A DNA stretch of 64,000 bases from Imperialibacter sp963977595 (lineage in GTDB: Bacteria; Bacteroidota; Bacteroidia; Cytophagales; Cyclobacteriaceae). The notes beneath the pieces are model-generated. The model was not told where the DNA came from. It did no database searches and was given only the letters and a program-made list of their open reading frames with translations. Location of the stretch: positions 6,792,910 through 6,856,909 of the forward strand of contig NZ_CP180355.1 in the NCBI RefSeq assembly GCF_048007035.1, given 5' to 3'. Shown here piece by piece: positions 40,947-50,395 of the stretch. The position numbers and the translations under genes are program-made. How positions within the stretch are numbered: position 1 is the first letter of the stretch; each line of letters starts with the position of its first letter.

Positions 40947-41865
40947 GGGAATTGCAAGGCTTGATCATGATGGCTACATGGTTGTTACCGCCGGCACCTT
41001 CGATGGCTTGCATGTAGGACATAAGGCAATTTTGCAACAGGTGTGCGAACAAGCGAGGATCCACAATGGAAAATCAGTTGTTATCACCTTTTGGCCTCAT
41101 CCAAAATTCATTTTGGGAGGCGCATCCACACTCAAACTTCTTTCGACCTGGAAAGAAAAAGAGGAGTTGTTTAGAAAATCGGGCATTGATTTTCTTGTGA
41201 AGATTCCATTTACTAAGGAATTCTCAGAGCTGAGCGGCGATGCCTTTATCAGACAAGTGCTGGTAGATGCGCTCGGCACCAAAAAACTCATCATTGGCTA
41301 CGACCACAAGTTTGGAAAAAACCGTGAAGGAAGCTTCGAGTACCTGCAGGAAAATGCTTCTCAATACGGCTTTGAAGTCGAAGAAATACCCCGCCAGGAC
41401 ATTGACCATATTGGCATAAGCTCGACCAAGGTTCGCAAGGCGCTCATGGAAGGCAATATTGAACATGCCAACGAGTTTCTTGGTTATCACTATATGCTGG
41501 AAGGGGAAGTGGTGAAGGGCGACAAGATTGGGACAGGTTTGGGCTTCCCCACTGCCAATTTACACGTTGAAGAAAGTTTCAAACTGATCCCCGCCGACGG
41601 CATTTATGCGGTGACGGTTGATTTCAAAGGAAAGAGCTTTGGTGGGATGCTCTACATAGGCAACAGACCCACACTACAGGCGTCACCCAAAACTATTGAG
41701 GTAAATATTTTTAACTTTGATCAGTCAATATACGGAGAAAGAATCGGGGTGAACTTTGTGGCGCTTTTGAGAAAAGACCAACGGTTCGACAGTCTTGAGA
41801 TGCTCAGGCACCAATTGGTCATCGACAGAGAGCAGGCGATTAACGTATTGAAACAGCTTAAATAA
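40933..41865 (+). CDS. ribF: Bifunctional riboflavin kinase/FAD synthetase
   Basis: It encodes 310 residues from ATG 40933 (MKVVEGIARLD). The open frame extends upstream to 40810, but that 41-residue leader runs through truB in another frame and is not family-like. The N-terminal FAD synthetase domain carries TAGTFDGLHVGH. The C-terminal riboflavin kinase domain carries GDKIGTGLGFPTANL, and ends with the IDREQAINVLKQL helix. It makes FMN and FAD from riboflavin, which flavoenzymes such as the CrtI-like oxidoreductase need. Last gene of the ftsX block, followed 7 bp later by scoA. Confidence 0.94.
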   Translation: MKVVEGIARLDHDGYMVVTAGTFDGLHVGHKAILQQVCEQARIHNGKSVVITFWPHPKFILGGASTLKLLSTWKEKEELFRKSGIDFLVKIPFTKEFSELSGDAFIRQVLVDALGTKKLIIGYDHKFGKNREGSFEYLQENASQYGFEVEEIPRQDIDHIGISSTKVRKALMEGNIEHANEFLGYHYMLEGEVVKGDKIGTGLGFPTANLHVEESFKLIPADGIYAVTVDFKGKSFGGMLYIGNRPTLQASPKTIEVNIFNFDQSIYGERIGVNFVALLRKDQRFDSLEMLRHQLVIDREQAINVLKQLK

Positions 41866-41872
41866 TGCATTT

Positions 41873-42571
41873 ATGATTAGCAAAGTTGTGAAAAATGCCG
41901 ACGAGGCAGTGGCCGATATTCAGGACGGCTCTGTGTTAATGCTCGGAGGGTTCGGACTCTGTGGCATCCCCGAAAATTGCATCTCTGCTTTGCTTTCAAG
42001 CGGCGTGAAAAACCTTACGTGCATTTCGAACAATGCTGGTGTGGATGACTTCGGCATTGGCCTGCTGCTGAAAACCAGACAAGTAAAAAAAATGATTTCC
42101 TCCTATGTGGGAGAAAATGCAGAGTTTGAGCGGCAGCTGCTGAGCGGTGAGCTGGAGGTAGACCTGGTTCCTCAGGGTACGCTGGCCGAAAGAATAAGAG
42201 CAGGCGGCGCTGGCATCCCAGCCTTCTTCACCCCTGCCGGTTACGGCACCGAAGTGGCCGAGGGAAAGGAAGTAAGGGAATTCGATGGAAAAAAATATTT
42301 ATTGGAAGCCTGGCTCAAAGCAGACTTTTCGCTGGTAAAAGCCTGGAAGGGAGATACCGCCGGGAACCTGATTTTTAAAGGGACGGCCAGGAATTTCAAC
42401 CCGATGATGGCCACAGCTGGCCGGATCACCATTGCTGAAGTAGAAGAGCTGGTGCCTGCCGGCACACTCAACCCCAACGACATTCATACACCTGGCGTAT
42501 TCGTTCAGCGAATATTCCAGGGTGTGAACTACGAAAAGCGCATTGAGCAAAGAACAGTTCGCCAGGCCTAA
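41873..42571 (+). CDS. scoA: 3-oxoacid CoA-transferase subunit A
   Basis: It encodes 232 residues. With subunit B it moves CoA from succinyl-CoA to acetoacetate or similar 3-oxoacids. The glycine-rich LMLGGFGLCGIPENCI and the SNNAGVDDFGIG motifs are class I CoA-transferase alpha markers; GAGIPAFFTPAGYGTEVAEGK follows. The length matches the family. It starts 7 bp after ribF and is followed at once by scoB, so the pair is co-transcribed. Confidence 0.92.
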   Translation: MISKVVKNADEAVADIQDGSVLMLGGFGLCGIPENCISALLSSGVKNLTCISNNAGVDDFGIGLLLKTRQVKKMISSYVGENAEFERQLLSGELEVDLVPQGTLAERIRAGGAGIPAFFTPAGYGTEVAEGKEVREFDGKKYLLEAWLKADFSLVKAWKGDTAGNLIFKGTARNFNPMMATAGRITIAEVEELVPAGTLNPNDIHTPGVFVQRIFQGVNYEKRIEQRTVRQA

Positions 42572-42596
42572 TTGCAGCTATTTAAATATTCAACCA

Positions 42597-43259
42597 ATGG
42601 GATTAGACAAAATAGCCATCGCCAAAAGAATAGCCCAGGAGGTAAAGGATGGCATGTACATCAATCTGGGCATAGGCATACCTACTCTGGTGGCCAACTA
42701 CCTGCCTGACGGCATCGACGTGGTGCTGCAATCGGAAAATGGCCTGCTGGGCATAGGCCCCTTCCCTACCGAAGATGAAGTAGATGCTGACCTGATCAAC
42801 GCCGGAAAGCAAACGGTGTCGATGATACCCGGCTCCTCGCTTTTCAGCTCAGCCGACAGCTTTGCCATGATCCGTGGGGGCCATATACATTTGACTATTT
42901 TGGGCGCCATGGAGGTATCGGAAAATGGTGACATCGCCAATTGGAAAATCCCTGGCAAGATGGTGAAAGGCATGGGTGGAGCGATGGACCTGGTGGCCTC
43001 TGCAGACAACATCATAGTGGCCATGCAACACAAAAGCAAAGACGGCCAATCGAAATTATTAAAGGAGTGTACATTACCTTTGACGGGCATTCGGTGCGTG
43101 AAGAAAATAGTGAGCGACCTCGCCGTGCTCGAAGTGCTACCGGAAGGCGGGTTCAAGCTGCTCGAAAGAGCCCCCGGCGTAAGTGTGGAAGAAATAAAAG
43201 CTTCCACAGCTGGCAAGCTTATTGTAGAAGGTGAGATTCCTGAAATGAGGATTAATTAA
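42597..43259 (+). CDS. scoB: 3-oxoacid CoA-transferase subunit B
   Basis: It encodes 220 residues from ATG 42597 (MGLDKIAIAKRIAQE). A TTG at 42543 would add 18 residues overlapping scoA and is less likely. The catalytic Glu lies in QSENGLLGIGPFP. GKQTVSMIPGSSLF and MIRGGHIHLTILGAMEV are typical of the beta subunit. It supplies the covalent glutamyl-CoA centre and works as a heterotetramer with ScoA in ketone-body or branched-chain breakdown. Confidence 0.93.
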   Translation: MGLDKIAIAKRIAQEVKDGMYINLGIGIPTLVANYLPDGIDVVLQSENGLLGIGPFPTEDEVDADLINAGKQTVSMIPGSSLFSSADSFAMIRGGHIHLTILGAMEVSENGDIANWKIPGKMVKGMGGAMDLVASADNIIVAMQHKSKDGQSKLLKECTLPLTGIRCVKKIVSDLAVLEVLPEGGFKLLERAPGVSVEEIKASTAGKLIVEGEIPEMRIN

Positions 43260-43270
43260 ACACAACATAA

Positions 43271-44092
43271 ATGAAAATTCTTAAAAGCTTTTGGATTGCA
43301 GGACTTCTTTTAGCCGTCGTTTCCTGTAAAAAAGATGATGACGATGGTGGTGGATTGCCTGTCTTTTTCTCTTTGCAAAATGATATTGACCTGGGCAAGC
43401 AGGTAAGTGATGAAATTGCTGCCAATCCTACGGAATATCCGGTTCTGGACGAAACAGAGTATGCTGAAGCGTACGCCTACCTTCAGGGTATAACAGACGA
43501 AATCCTGAACAGCGGCAAGGTCGAGTACAGAGATGAATTTGCATGGAAAATTCACATTATCCATGATGACGAAGTGCTCAATGCGTTTGCTACCCCTGGT
43601 GGTTATATTTATGTATACACAGGTTTGATCAAATACCTTGACCAGGAAGACGACTTGGCTGGTGTGATGGGTCATGAGCTTGCCCACGCCGACAGAAGGC
43701 ACAGTATGCAGCAGATGCAGAAGGCATATGGTCTTCAACTGGTACTCAACGTTATCCTTGGCCAAAACCCTTCAAAGCTGGCAGAAATTGCTGGTGCTGT
43801 TGCCGGAAATGCAACCACCCTGGCATTTAGCCGTGACAACGAATCAGAGGCTGACGAGTATTCTGTCATTTACCTGGCTGAAGGCAAATATGCCTGCAAC
43901 GGCGCTTACAGCTTTTTCCAAAAGCTGCTCGACAGCAATCAGGCGGGAAAAACGCCGAAATTCCTAAGCACACACCCGGATCCAGCATCAAGAGTGGAAG
44001 ATATTAATGCCAAGGCAACTGAGCTCGGCTGCGACACCACTCCTCTTGCGCCGGCCTCTTACGAGGACTTTAAGAATAGTTTACCTGAATAA
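43271..44092 (+). CDS. M48-family zinc metalloprotease lipoprotein
   Basis: It encodes 273 residues. The lipoprotein signal ends at LLAVVSC (Cys19), with an acidic KKDDDDGGG tail after it. The zinc site is HELAH (His135, Glu136, His139), with the third ligand Glu191 in ESEAD. A LIKYLDQEDDLAGVMG lead-in and a STHPDPASRV end are typical of the BepA/LoiP-like M48 group that degrades or helps fold outer-membrane proteins. It is probably anchored in the periplasm. It begins 11 bp after scoB and is followed 10 bp later by gldC, so the envelope quality role is inferred partly from this context. Confidence 0.9.
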   Translation: MKILKSFWIAGLLLAVVSCKKDDDDGGGLPVFFSLQNDIDLGKQVSDEIAANPTEYPVLDETEYAEAYAYLQGITDEILNSGKVEYRDEFAWKIHIIHDDEVLNAFATPGGYIYVYTGLIKYLDQEDDLAGVMGHELAHADRRHSMQQMQKAYGLQLVLNVILGQNPSKLAEIAGAVAGNATTLAFSRDNESEADEYSVIYLAEGKYACNGAYSFFQKLLDSNQAGKTPKFLSTHPDPASRVEDINAKATELGCDTTPLAPASYEDFKNSLPE

Positions 44093-44102
44093 TAAAGCAT
44101 TA

Positions 44103-44438
44103 ATGAACAAGTCAGAAATACGTTTTACAGTTGAAATGGACGAAAACCGTGTCCCGGAGAAGATAGTCTGGGATGCCGACGAAAAAGCGGGTGAAGAGCT
44201 CAGCGAAACCAATGCCATAGCGTTGGCCTTGTGGGATGCTGATCAAAAAAACACGCTCCGTATCGACTTGTGGACAAAAGATATGGAAGTGCCCGATATG
44301 AAACGTTTCTACATAGACTGCATCGGCGGCATGGCGCAGAGCGTGCTCAATGCCACCGGAGACGAGTTTATGTCGCAAGAAATGAATGCACTATGTGACA
44401 AACTGGTCACCTACCTGCAAAAAGAAGGGGAGCAATAA
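44103..44438 (+). CDS. gldC: Gliding motility protein GldC
   Basis: It encodes 111 residues from ATG 44103 (MNKSEIRFTVEMDEN). An upstream start in the same frame (44007) would run through the M48 gene and is rejected. The conserved stretches are LSETNAIALALWD, KNTLRIDLWTKDM, MKRFYIDCIGGMAQSVLNATGD and an LQKEGEQ end, as in flavobacterial GldC. GldC is cytoplasmic and homologous to SecB-like chaperones; in gliding species it supports the type IX secretion/gliding machinery. It marks the organism as related to gliding Bacteroidota and fits the large surface proteins at both window ends. Confidence 0.88.
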   Translation: MNKSEIRFTVEMDENRVPEKIVWDADEKAGEELSETNAIALALWDADQKNTLRIDLWTKDMEVPDMKRFYIDCIGGMAQSVLNATGDEFMSQEMNALCDKLVTYLQKEGEQ

Positions 44439-44456
44439 GCTCTCCTTCTTTTTTTG
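44421..44456 (+). terminator. Strong intrinsic terminator after gldC
   Basis: A 13-bp stem (44421-44433 with 44439-44451; one G.T pair) with loop AATAA is followed by an uninterrupted T-run. The stop codon lies in the loop. It closes the ftsX-to-gldC run. Confidence 0.93.
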
Positions 44457-44886
44457 TGCAGAAACCTCGCCTGATCCGGCGTTTTCCACTTCTTTCCTTC
44501 CCTCCCATTTGACGCCTATGACCTACCCATCAGACCAACTGTGCAATGGTAGATGTTGCCTGGCAGCTCCATTTAATGCGGCACATCCAACGGAATAACG
44601 ACCTCCAGTGTTTGATCCGGCAGCTTTTCGTGACAATTTTTAACAACTCCGTACCATTCAACCGGTGAAATAGCATTTTAAAAAATTACAATTTCACTAT
44701 TCTAATGTGGGGTCTACTTTTACGACCTGATTACAAGCACTATCGGGCGTTGAATTTGGCCGATGGACAATAGGTACATCATATACTCAATAGCGTAAAA
44801 GTGTATTGGCCAATGACTTTGAGTACTAGTTATCAAAGCATTGATTCACTTATTTCCTGTTTCTATACTACTAGCATAACTACCTG
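44457..44886. other. Intergenic region upstream of the outer-membrane receptor
   Basis: About 430 bp without a gene. A TACTTTTA sequence resembling the TAnnTTTG -7 box lies near 44713-44720 in an AT-rich stretch, but it leaves a leader of about 165 bases. The octamer gatccggc occurs twice (near 44474 and 44618). No RNA gene or riboswitch fold was recognised. Confidence 0.4.
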
Positions 44887-47628
44887 ATGTTAAGACTTCT
44901 TGCCGTTGCGTCCCTATTGTTTTCGTTTGTTGCAGCCCATGGCCAAACGGTCTCCATTTCGGGAACAGTAAAAGGAGCCAACGATTACTTAGGCCTCCCC
45001 GGTGCCACCGTGCTGGGTGAAAAATTAAGCTCCCCTCCTGCGTCGCTGGGTGTGGTCACTGACCTTGAAGGAAAATTCAAGCTTGAGAAAGTGGAGCCGG
45101 GTAGCTACCGCTTTCAGTTTCAATACATAGGATATCAGACGGTGACAAAAAATGTAACTGTCGGCATAAAAGACATTTCCTTTGGAGACATTCTGCTGGA
45201 AGAAGAGACCAAGACGCTTGAAGAAGTAAAAGTTACCGCTCAAACGATGATGAGTGAGCAGAAAGGAGACACCTCTGTTTTCAATGCCGTAGCTTTTAAA
45301 ACTGTGCCCGACGCCAGTGCTGAAGACCTGGTGCAAAAGATGCCGGGCATTGCGATGGTGGATGGCGTGATACAAGCCCAGGGCGAAAACGTTCAGCGAA
45401 TTCTTATCGACGGAAAGCCTTTTTTCGGCGGCGATGTGCAGGCAGCTTTGCAGAGCCTACCCGCTACTGTGATTGAAAGCATTCAGGTGTTTGACAAAAA
45501 AAGCGACCAGAGCGAGCTAACAGGGTTTGACGACGGTGAAAGAATAAAGACCATTAATATCATCACAAAGCCCAATCGCAGAAGAGGGCAGTTTGGAAAA
45601 ACTTCGGTGGGAGCTGGTACTGATCAACGCTACATGGCGGGCGCTAATCTCAATATGTTCAATGGCGACCGTCGGGTAACTGTCTCAGGCCTTAGTAACA
45701 ACATCAATATTCTCAACTACTCGGCAAGCCCCAACGCAAGTGCCGACAGCAGAACCCAGGATGGCATCATCAACAACAACGCCATTGCAGTAAACTTTGC
45801 TGACACCTGGGCAAAGTCGCTGGAGGTAAGTGGCAGCTACCTGTACAACCACAGGCAGGATGAAACCACCCAAACCAGGTTCAGAGAATATGTGCTCCCA
45901 TCCGACTCAGGGCAGGTTTACTCAGAAAGCAGCTACAACAATGCCACCAACGCCGAGCACAGGGTGTTTATGAAAGTCGACTACAAGATCAACGACAACA
46001 ACAGGATCATCTGGCGGCCATCAGCTTCCTTCGGCGACAACATCCGCAACTCCAACTTCCTCGGTCGCACAACCTCGGATTTTGGCCCTGTGAACCAAAC
46101 CGAAAACAGCTCGTCGTTCGATCTCTTTGATTTGGACTACTTCAATAACCTGATGTACAACCATCAATTTGAAAAAAAGGGCCGGGCTTTCACCATCAAC
46201 CTCCGAAACGGCTTTCATATCAACACCGACGACAGGTACAGGCTAGCCGAAAATATCTTCTACCAATCGGCTGACAGTAGTCAATTGCTCAAACAAAATA
46301 TTGAGTGGAACCGAAAAGGACACGACTGGAGGGTCAACGCTTCCTATACTGAGCCCGTGGGTGCCAACGGACGAATTGAACTGGAGCATACAATGGGCGA
46401 CAGAATCAACGACTCTGACAGAAGGCTGTACGACTTTTCAGAGCAGTTTGATGACTACACCCTACTCGATCAGGCGCTGAGCAACACCTTCGACAACAGC
46501 TACTTTACGCAAGAAACGGAGCTGGGTTATCAATACACGCTAAAAAAACTTTCTGCGCAGGTAGAAGTGGAGTATCAGGATGCCAAACTGAAAAATGACC
46601 AGCAGTTTCCAAGGGAATACACGCTCAATCGGCGCTTTAATAGTGTGCTACCATCGTCCCGGTTTCGCTACAAGTTTACCGACAATACCAATATTGAACT
46701 TGATTACCGCACCTGGACCAGAGAGCCTCAAATAGGACAGCTGCAGGACGTGATTGACAACTCGAATCCGCTTCAGCTTCGCACGGGAAATGTGGATCTT
46801 AACCAAACGTATACCAACAGAATCAGAACCCGGATAAGGTCAAATAACCCGGAAACAAACCGGTCGATGTTTGTTTATGCCCACACCGAACTCACCAGCA
46901 ACTACATTGGAACGAGCACCTTTATTGCCGAAGAACAGACGACAGTTGGCGAAGGAGTGGTACTTGAAAAAGGCTCTCAGCTAATAAGCCCGGTTAACCT
47001 GGATGGATACAAGGAATTCAGATCCTACCTGAGCTATGGCCAACCCTTCTCGTTGATCAAATCAAATGTCAATTTCAACGGTGGTGTTAACTACACAAGC
47101 AGACCTGGCCTCATCAACGACGAGCTCAACCTGGCCAACTCATGGAACTACAGGCTTGGTGTTTCTCTAAGCAGCAACATCAGTGAAAATATTGACTTTA
47201 GGGTGGCCACTTGGTCGAGATACAACGTGGTAGAAAACAGCCTGCGGCCTGCACTGAACAACAACTTCTTTAATCAGACTACCCGGATCAACTACAACAT
47301 GATCTTTGGAAACGGCTTCACATTCAGAACAGACGTGAGGCACCAAATTAACGCCGGGCTTTCTGCTGGTTTCGACAACAGCTTCACTCTTTGGAACATG
47401 AGTGTGGGTAAAAAGTTGTTCAAAAACAAGCTTGGCGAAGTAAGTATGAATGTGTACGACATCCTGAAACAGAACAATAATATCCGGAGAAACATATCTG
47501 AAATCTATATTGAGGACACCCAATCGAATGTGCTTAACCGGTATGTGATGCTCTCTTTTACCTACAATTTCAGGCATTTCTCAGTGGGAGCCAGCCAGGA
47601 CGACTTCGAGGAGATTAAAACCAACTAG
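44887..47628 (+). CDS. Outer-membrane beta-barrel receptor with carboxypeptidase-regulatory-like N-terminus
   Basis: It encodes 913 residues. Signal peptide MLRLLAVASLLFSFVAAHGQ. Residues about 22-110 form a CarboxypepD_reg-like domain (VSISGTVKGANDYLGLPGATV to a GSYRFQFQYIGYQT strand). A plug-like domain follows (LVQKMPGIAMVDG, QRILIDGKPFFGGD, LPATVIESIQVFDKKSDQSELTGFDDG). The rest (about 240-913) is a barrel of alternating strands of the OMP_b-brl_3 type, ending YVMLSFTYNFRHF. A TonB box was not seen, so TonB coupling is uncertain. The convergent LytTR regulator/kinase pair next door may control it. Confidence 0.88.
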   Translation: MLRLLAVASLLFSFVAAHGQTVSISGTVKGANDYLGLPGATVLGEKLSSPPASLGVVTDLEGKFKLEKVEPGSYRFQFQYIGYQTVTKNVTVGIKDISFGDILLEEETKTLEEVKVTAQTMMSEQKGDTSVFNAVAFKTVPDASAEDLVQKMPGIAMVDGVIQAQGENVQRILIDGKPFFGGDVQAALQSLPATVIESIQVFDKKSDQSELTGFDDGERIKTINIITKPNRRRGQFGKTSVGAGTDQRYMAGANLNMFNGDRRVTVSGLSNNINILNYSASPNASADSRTQDGIINNNAIAVNFADTWAKSLEVSGSYLYNHRQDETTQTRFREYVLPSDSGQVYSESSYNNATNAEHRVFMKVDYKINDNNRIIWRPSASFGDNIRNSNFLGRTTSDFGPVNQTENSSSFDLFDLDYFNNLMYNHQFEKKGRAFTINLRNGFHINTDDRYRLAENIFYQSADSSQLLKQNIEWNRKGHDWRVNASYTEPVGANGRIELEHTMGDRINDSDRRLYDFSEQFDDYTLLDQALSNTFDNSYFTQETELGYQYTLKKLSAQVEVEYQDAKLKNDQQFPREYTLNRRFNSVLPSSRFRYKFTDNTNIELDYRTWTREPQIGQLQDVIDNSNPLQLRTGNVDLNQTYTNRIRTRIRSNNPETNRSMFVYAHTELTSNYIGTSTFIAEEQTTVGEGVVLEKGSQLISPVNLDGYKEFRSYLSYGQPFSLIKSNVNFNGGVNYTSRPGLINDELNLANSWNYRLGVSLSSNISENIDFRVATWSRYNVVENSLRPALNNNFFNQTTRINYNMIFGNGFTFRTDVRHQINAGLSAGFDNSFTLWNMSVGKKLFKNKLGEVSMNVYDILKQNNNIRRNISEIYIEDTQSNVLNRYVMLSFTYNFRHFSVGASQDDFEEIKTN

Positions 47629-47655
47629 ACAAGGTAACGGGAAAACCAAGAGAGA

Positions 47656-48369
47656 TTAAAGGCTTTGGAACCTTAAAAGCACCTCTTCTTTGTAGCTCCG
47701 ACTGATGGGGATTTCCTTGCCTGCGACATTAACGTGCTCATTGGTAAACGACTTTATCTGTGCACTGTTGATCACGAACGAGCGATGCGTTCTGATAAAA
47801 CTGCCGGGCAGGCTTTCTTCAATATGACTGATTCGTTCTTTGGTCATGATGGTCTCGTCAACCGTGAAAATTTTTATGTAGTCGCTATAGCTTTCAATGT
47901 AAAGAATGTCGTCCAGCACTATTTTCACAGTTTTTCTATCTGATTTTACAAGTATTGAGGCTGGTATTTGTGTGACTACTGAGTGCGCTTTTGTGTTGCC
48001 TTCAGTCAACTGATAAAATTTATCTATCGCCTTCATGAACCGCTCCAGAGAAACCGGCTTGAGCAGGTAGTCCACCACATCCAGGTCAAACCCTTCAATG
48101 GCATATTCCCGGAAAGCGGTGACCAAAATAACCTTCGGCCGGTGCTGAAGGGCCTTCAGGAAATCGAGGCCTGTGAGCTTAGGCATTTGAATATCGAGAA
48201 AAATAAGGTCGATGGAATGGCTGCGCAAAAGCTGAAATGCCTCTGTGGCCGTGCGGCACTCAGCCACAATTTCGAAACCACCCATTTGCAGCAAGTAGCC
48301 TCTGATCACCCGAATGGCAATCGGCTCATCGTCGACAATAATACATTTACGAGTCGCTTCCGGCATCAT
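47656..48369 (-). CDS. LytTR-family response regulator
   Basis: It encodes 237 residues. The receiver domain has acidic pocket Asp13/Asp14 (IVDDE), phospho-acceptor Asp59 (LIFLDIQMP), and a C-terminal Lys in YLLKP. The LytTR DNA-binding domain (about 135-235) carries ILYIESYSDYIKIFT and FIRTHRSFVINSAQI. Its 5' end overlaps the kinase gene by 23 bp, so it is co-transcribed with and presumably phosphorylated by that kinase. It reads towards the outer-membrane receptor gene, with a 27-bp gap between their ends. Confidence 0.93.
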   Translation of the reverse strand: MMPEATRKCIIVDDEPIAIRVIRGYLLQMGGFEIVAECRTATEAFQLLRSHSIDLIFLDIQMPKLTGLDFLKALQHRPKVILVTAFREYAIEGFDLDVVDYLLKPVSLERFMKAIDKFYQLTEGNTKAHSVVTQIPASILVKSDRKTVKIVLDDILYIESYSDYIKIFTVDETIMTKERISHIEESLPGSFIRTHRSFVINSAQIKSFTNEHVNVAGKEIPISRSYKEEVLLRFQSL

Positions 48370-49447
48370 CTTTTGGCTTTAAGTCTAACTCCAGGTTTAC
48401 AATAAAGTGCTGCTTATCATTTTCAATCCTGAGCTCGTGGCTGCCAGGGTACAGCAACTCCAAACGTTTCCTCACATTTGACAGCCCCACCCCGCCGAGC
48501 TGCCCCGCTTCTTTCTCGTTTTTTGAGAATGAATTGGTCACTGTGAGGTAAAGCCGCTCACCTTTTGTATGGATTGAAATGGAAAGAAAAAGCTGCTGAT
48601 CGTCCTGCATAAAACCATGCTTGAATGCATTTTCCACAAATGGAAAAAGAAGAAAAGGAGCGATACTACAGTCATTCCCGTTGTCCTGAATATCCAGCTC
48701 AAGCCGAAGCCTTTCTTCAAACCTGAGCTCTTCAAGGGCAATGTAATCTCTTATTAATTTGATCTCGTCGGCCAGTGGCACCGATGACTTATTGCTTCTG
48801 TATAAAAGAAAGTCGAGCAATTCAGAAAGGCGCAGGATACTATCAGGGAGCACATCGGACTTCTCCAACGCCAAACCGTAGAGGTTGTTGAGGGTATTGA
48901 ACAGAAAATGGGGGTGTATTTGGCCCTTGAGCAGCTGCAGCTCAGCTTCTTTCAGTTTAAGGGCTGCTTCGAGACTGGCACTTTTCAGTTCGGACCTCTC
49001 CCGCTCGGCTTTCATCCAAAGTCGCAGCAGCTTGAGAGCAACGCCCAGCAGCACGATGGAATAAAGGCCCACCGGCTGAAATATAAAATCGCCTGCTACC
49101 GGCCCCAGTTTCTCATAGTTGTATTCGGCGATGGAGATATAAGTGAGGGCAATAACCCACATCTGGAAATACATCGACACAATAAGCGTGTACACAAAAT
49201 ACAATCCGAACTTACCATAGTTCCTCGTCAGGAGATACTTAGGTACAAGGCTGTAATTAATGAAATAAGTGGTGCCCATCGCCACCGGCAACATTAGGCA
49301 CGCAAAGCGCAGGGAGAAGCCATAGTCGCTACTTATCCTGGCAAAAAAAACCATGAGGAACGCAAGAGACAGCCACCAGAAGACCACATGGGCCAGCACC
49401 CTCCCTCCTCTTGAATAGACCAGCTTGTTAAGATAATCGCTTATCAT
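48347..49447 (-). CDS. LytS-type membrane sensor histidine kinase
   Basis: It encodes 366 residues. Four membrane helices lie at about 18-35, 45-66, 80-105 and 122-142, without an extracytoplasmic domain. A coiled-coil (146-175) leads to the His_kinase motif QIHPHFLFNTLNNL (His180 is the likely acceptor). The HATPase domain has FVENAFKHGF and GGVGLSNVRKRLELLY. It lacks a HisKA dimer domain, as expected for the family. The signal is unknown, possibly membrane state. First gene of a two-gene unit with the LytTR regulator. Confidence 0.92.
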   Translation of the reverse strand: MISDYLNKLVYSRGGRVLAHVVFWWLSLAFLMVFFARISSDYGFSLRFACLMLPVAMGTTYFINYSLVPKYLLTRNYGKFGLYFVYTLIVSMYFQMWVIALTYISIAEYNYEKLGPVAGDFIFQPVGLYSIVLLGVALKLLRLWMKAERERSELKSASLEAALKLKEAELQLLKGQIHPHFLFNTLNNLYGLALEKSDVLPDSILRLSELLDFLLYRSNKSSVPLADEIKLIRDYIALEELRFEERLRLELDIQDNGNDCSIAPFLLFPFVENAFKHGFMQDDQQLFLSISIHTKGERLYLTVTNSFSKNEKEAGQLGGVGLSNVRKRLELLYPGSHELRIENDKQHFIVNLELDLKPKDDAGSDS

Positions 49448-49657
49448 TGCTGCAAAATGCCGATAAATTCTAAATCATGCAGTGAAAGTCGACGAAATGC
49501 CATTTTCAAGAGGTATTCTACCAAAAATGTTGAATCCCACCGAAAACTGGTTGTCCACCGATGTTGGCAGCAACTCCGTCTATTTTGTCCATTTTGCCTG
49601 GCTAAAAGCCGTATGATTGCCCTGGATGTTTTTTTAAACCCTTAAATCTTTACAACT

Positions 49658-50026
49658 ATGTTTGAATTATTTTGGATGGGCGGAATAGAATTCATGTCAA
49701 TTCTTACGCTAATGTTTCTTGCTGCATTGATCTTCAGCGGGCTTTCTGCCTCAGATATCTTCTCCAAAGGGTTGAAAGGTGACGAAGTCAAAAGAAGACT
49801 GGACTATGTAAAGTTCTTTGGACTGCTGGCTCTGGTCACTGGAGTGCTTGGTCAACTCATTGGAATGTTCATGGCCTTCCAGGCAATCGAGCAAATTGGT
49901 GAGGTGTCACAAGCCATGCTGGCAGGTGGGCTGAAGGTGTCAAGCATCACCAGCATCTACGGCATGCTTATTTTTGTTATCACAAGGCTTGTTTGGTTTG
50001 GGCTGCACTACAAAGCCAACAAATAG
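49658..50026 (+). CDS. Small membrane protein resembling the ExbB/TolQ/MotA proton-channel core
   Basis: It encodes 122 residues with three membrane helices (about 8-28, 50-75, 95-118). The stretch GLLALVTGVLGQLIGMFMAFQAI, then VSQAMLAGGLKVSSITSIYGMLIFVI, resembles the last two helices of ExbB-like proteins, where the first lines the channel and SSITSIYG corresponds to the TTxxGL motif. It lacks a partner (ExbD/TolR/MotB) nearby and is shorter than ExbB (about 230). It may be a divergent relative or a decayed remnant; a standalone membrane protein cannot be excluded. Confidence 0.6.
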   Translation: MFELFWMGGIEFMSILTLMFLAALIFSGLSASDIFSKGLKGDEVKRRLDYVKFFGLLALVTGVLGQLIGMFMAFQAIEQIGEVSQAMLAGGLKVSSITSIYGMLIFVITRLVWFGLHYKANK

Positions 50027-50395
50027 CAGCAGGTTGCGTTCTCCCCTGCAATGCAAGCGGGCTACCCATCGTCCACTCAAGTCCACTATTATTTAAGGCA
50101 GTTCCGCACGACAGCATAAAAGTTTGTTTAATAGTTGTTTGGAAAAAGAGGCTTCACTTATGAAGTCTCTTTTTCCTAAAATATAACTATTCAAACAACC
50201 TATTGACTTATTTAAACGAATCGACATTTTTTTGAACGATCGCTGCCCATATCACCTTGTCTTTAGAGATGCATCGAAGTATCGCAGGACGTGTATGCCT
50301 AAATCTGATGGCCGACCGGCTACTCTCCACTAACGGGTTCCCTTTGTCCTCTTCGCATCTTCAATAGATTTCTCACCTTTAAAACCAATATAGAT
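50027..50395. other. Intergenic region upstream of the ATP-grasp operon
   Basis: About 370 bp. It holds the terminator of the ExbB-like gene (50141-50181) and, downstream of it, the expected promoter of the ATP-grasp operon in an AT-rich stretch near 50180-50240. No exact TAnnTTTG box was found, and no gene is visible. Confidence 0.5.
50141..50181. terminator. Long near-perfect hairpin, likely terminator
   Basis: GGAAAAAGAGGCTTCA (50141-50156) pairs with TGAAGTCTCTTTTTCC (50161-50176) around a CTTA loop, a 16-bp stem with one G.T pair. The stem itself ends in a T-rich arm. It sits about 115 bp after the ExbB-like gene. Confidence 0.75.

Noticed and set aside
44007..44102. Upstream start for gldC
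   Set aside because: The leader is read through the M48 gene. ATG 44103 gives a protein of the usual GldC length.
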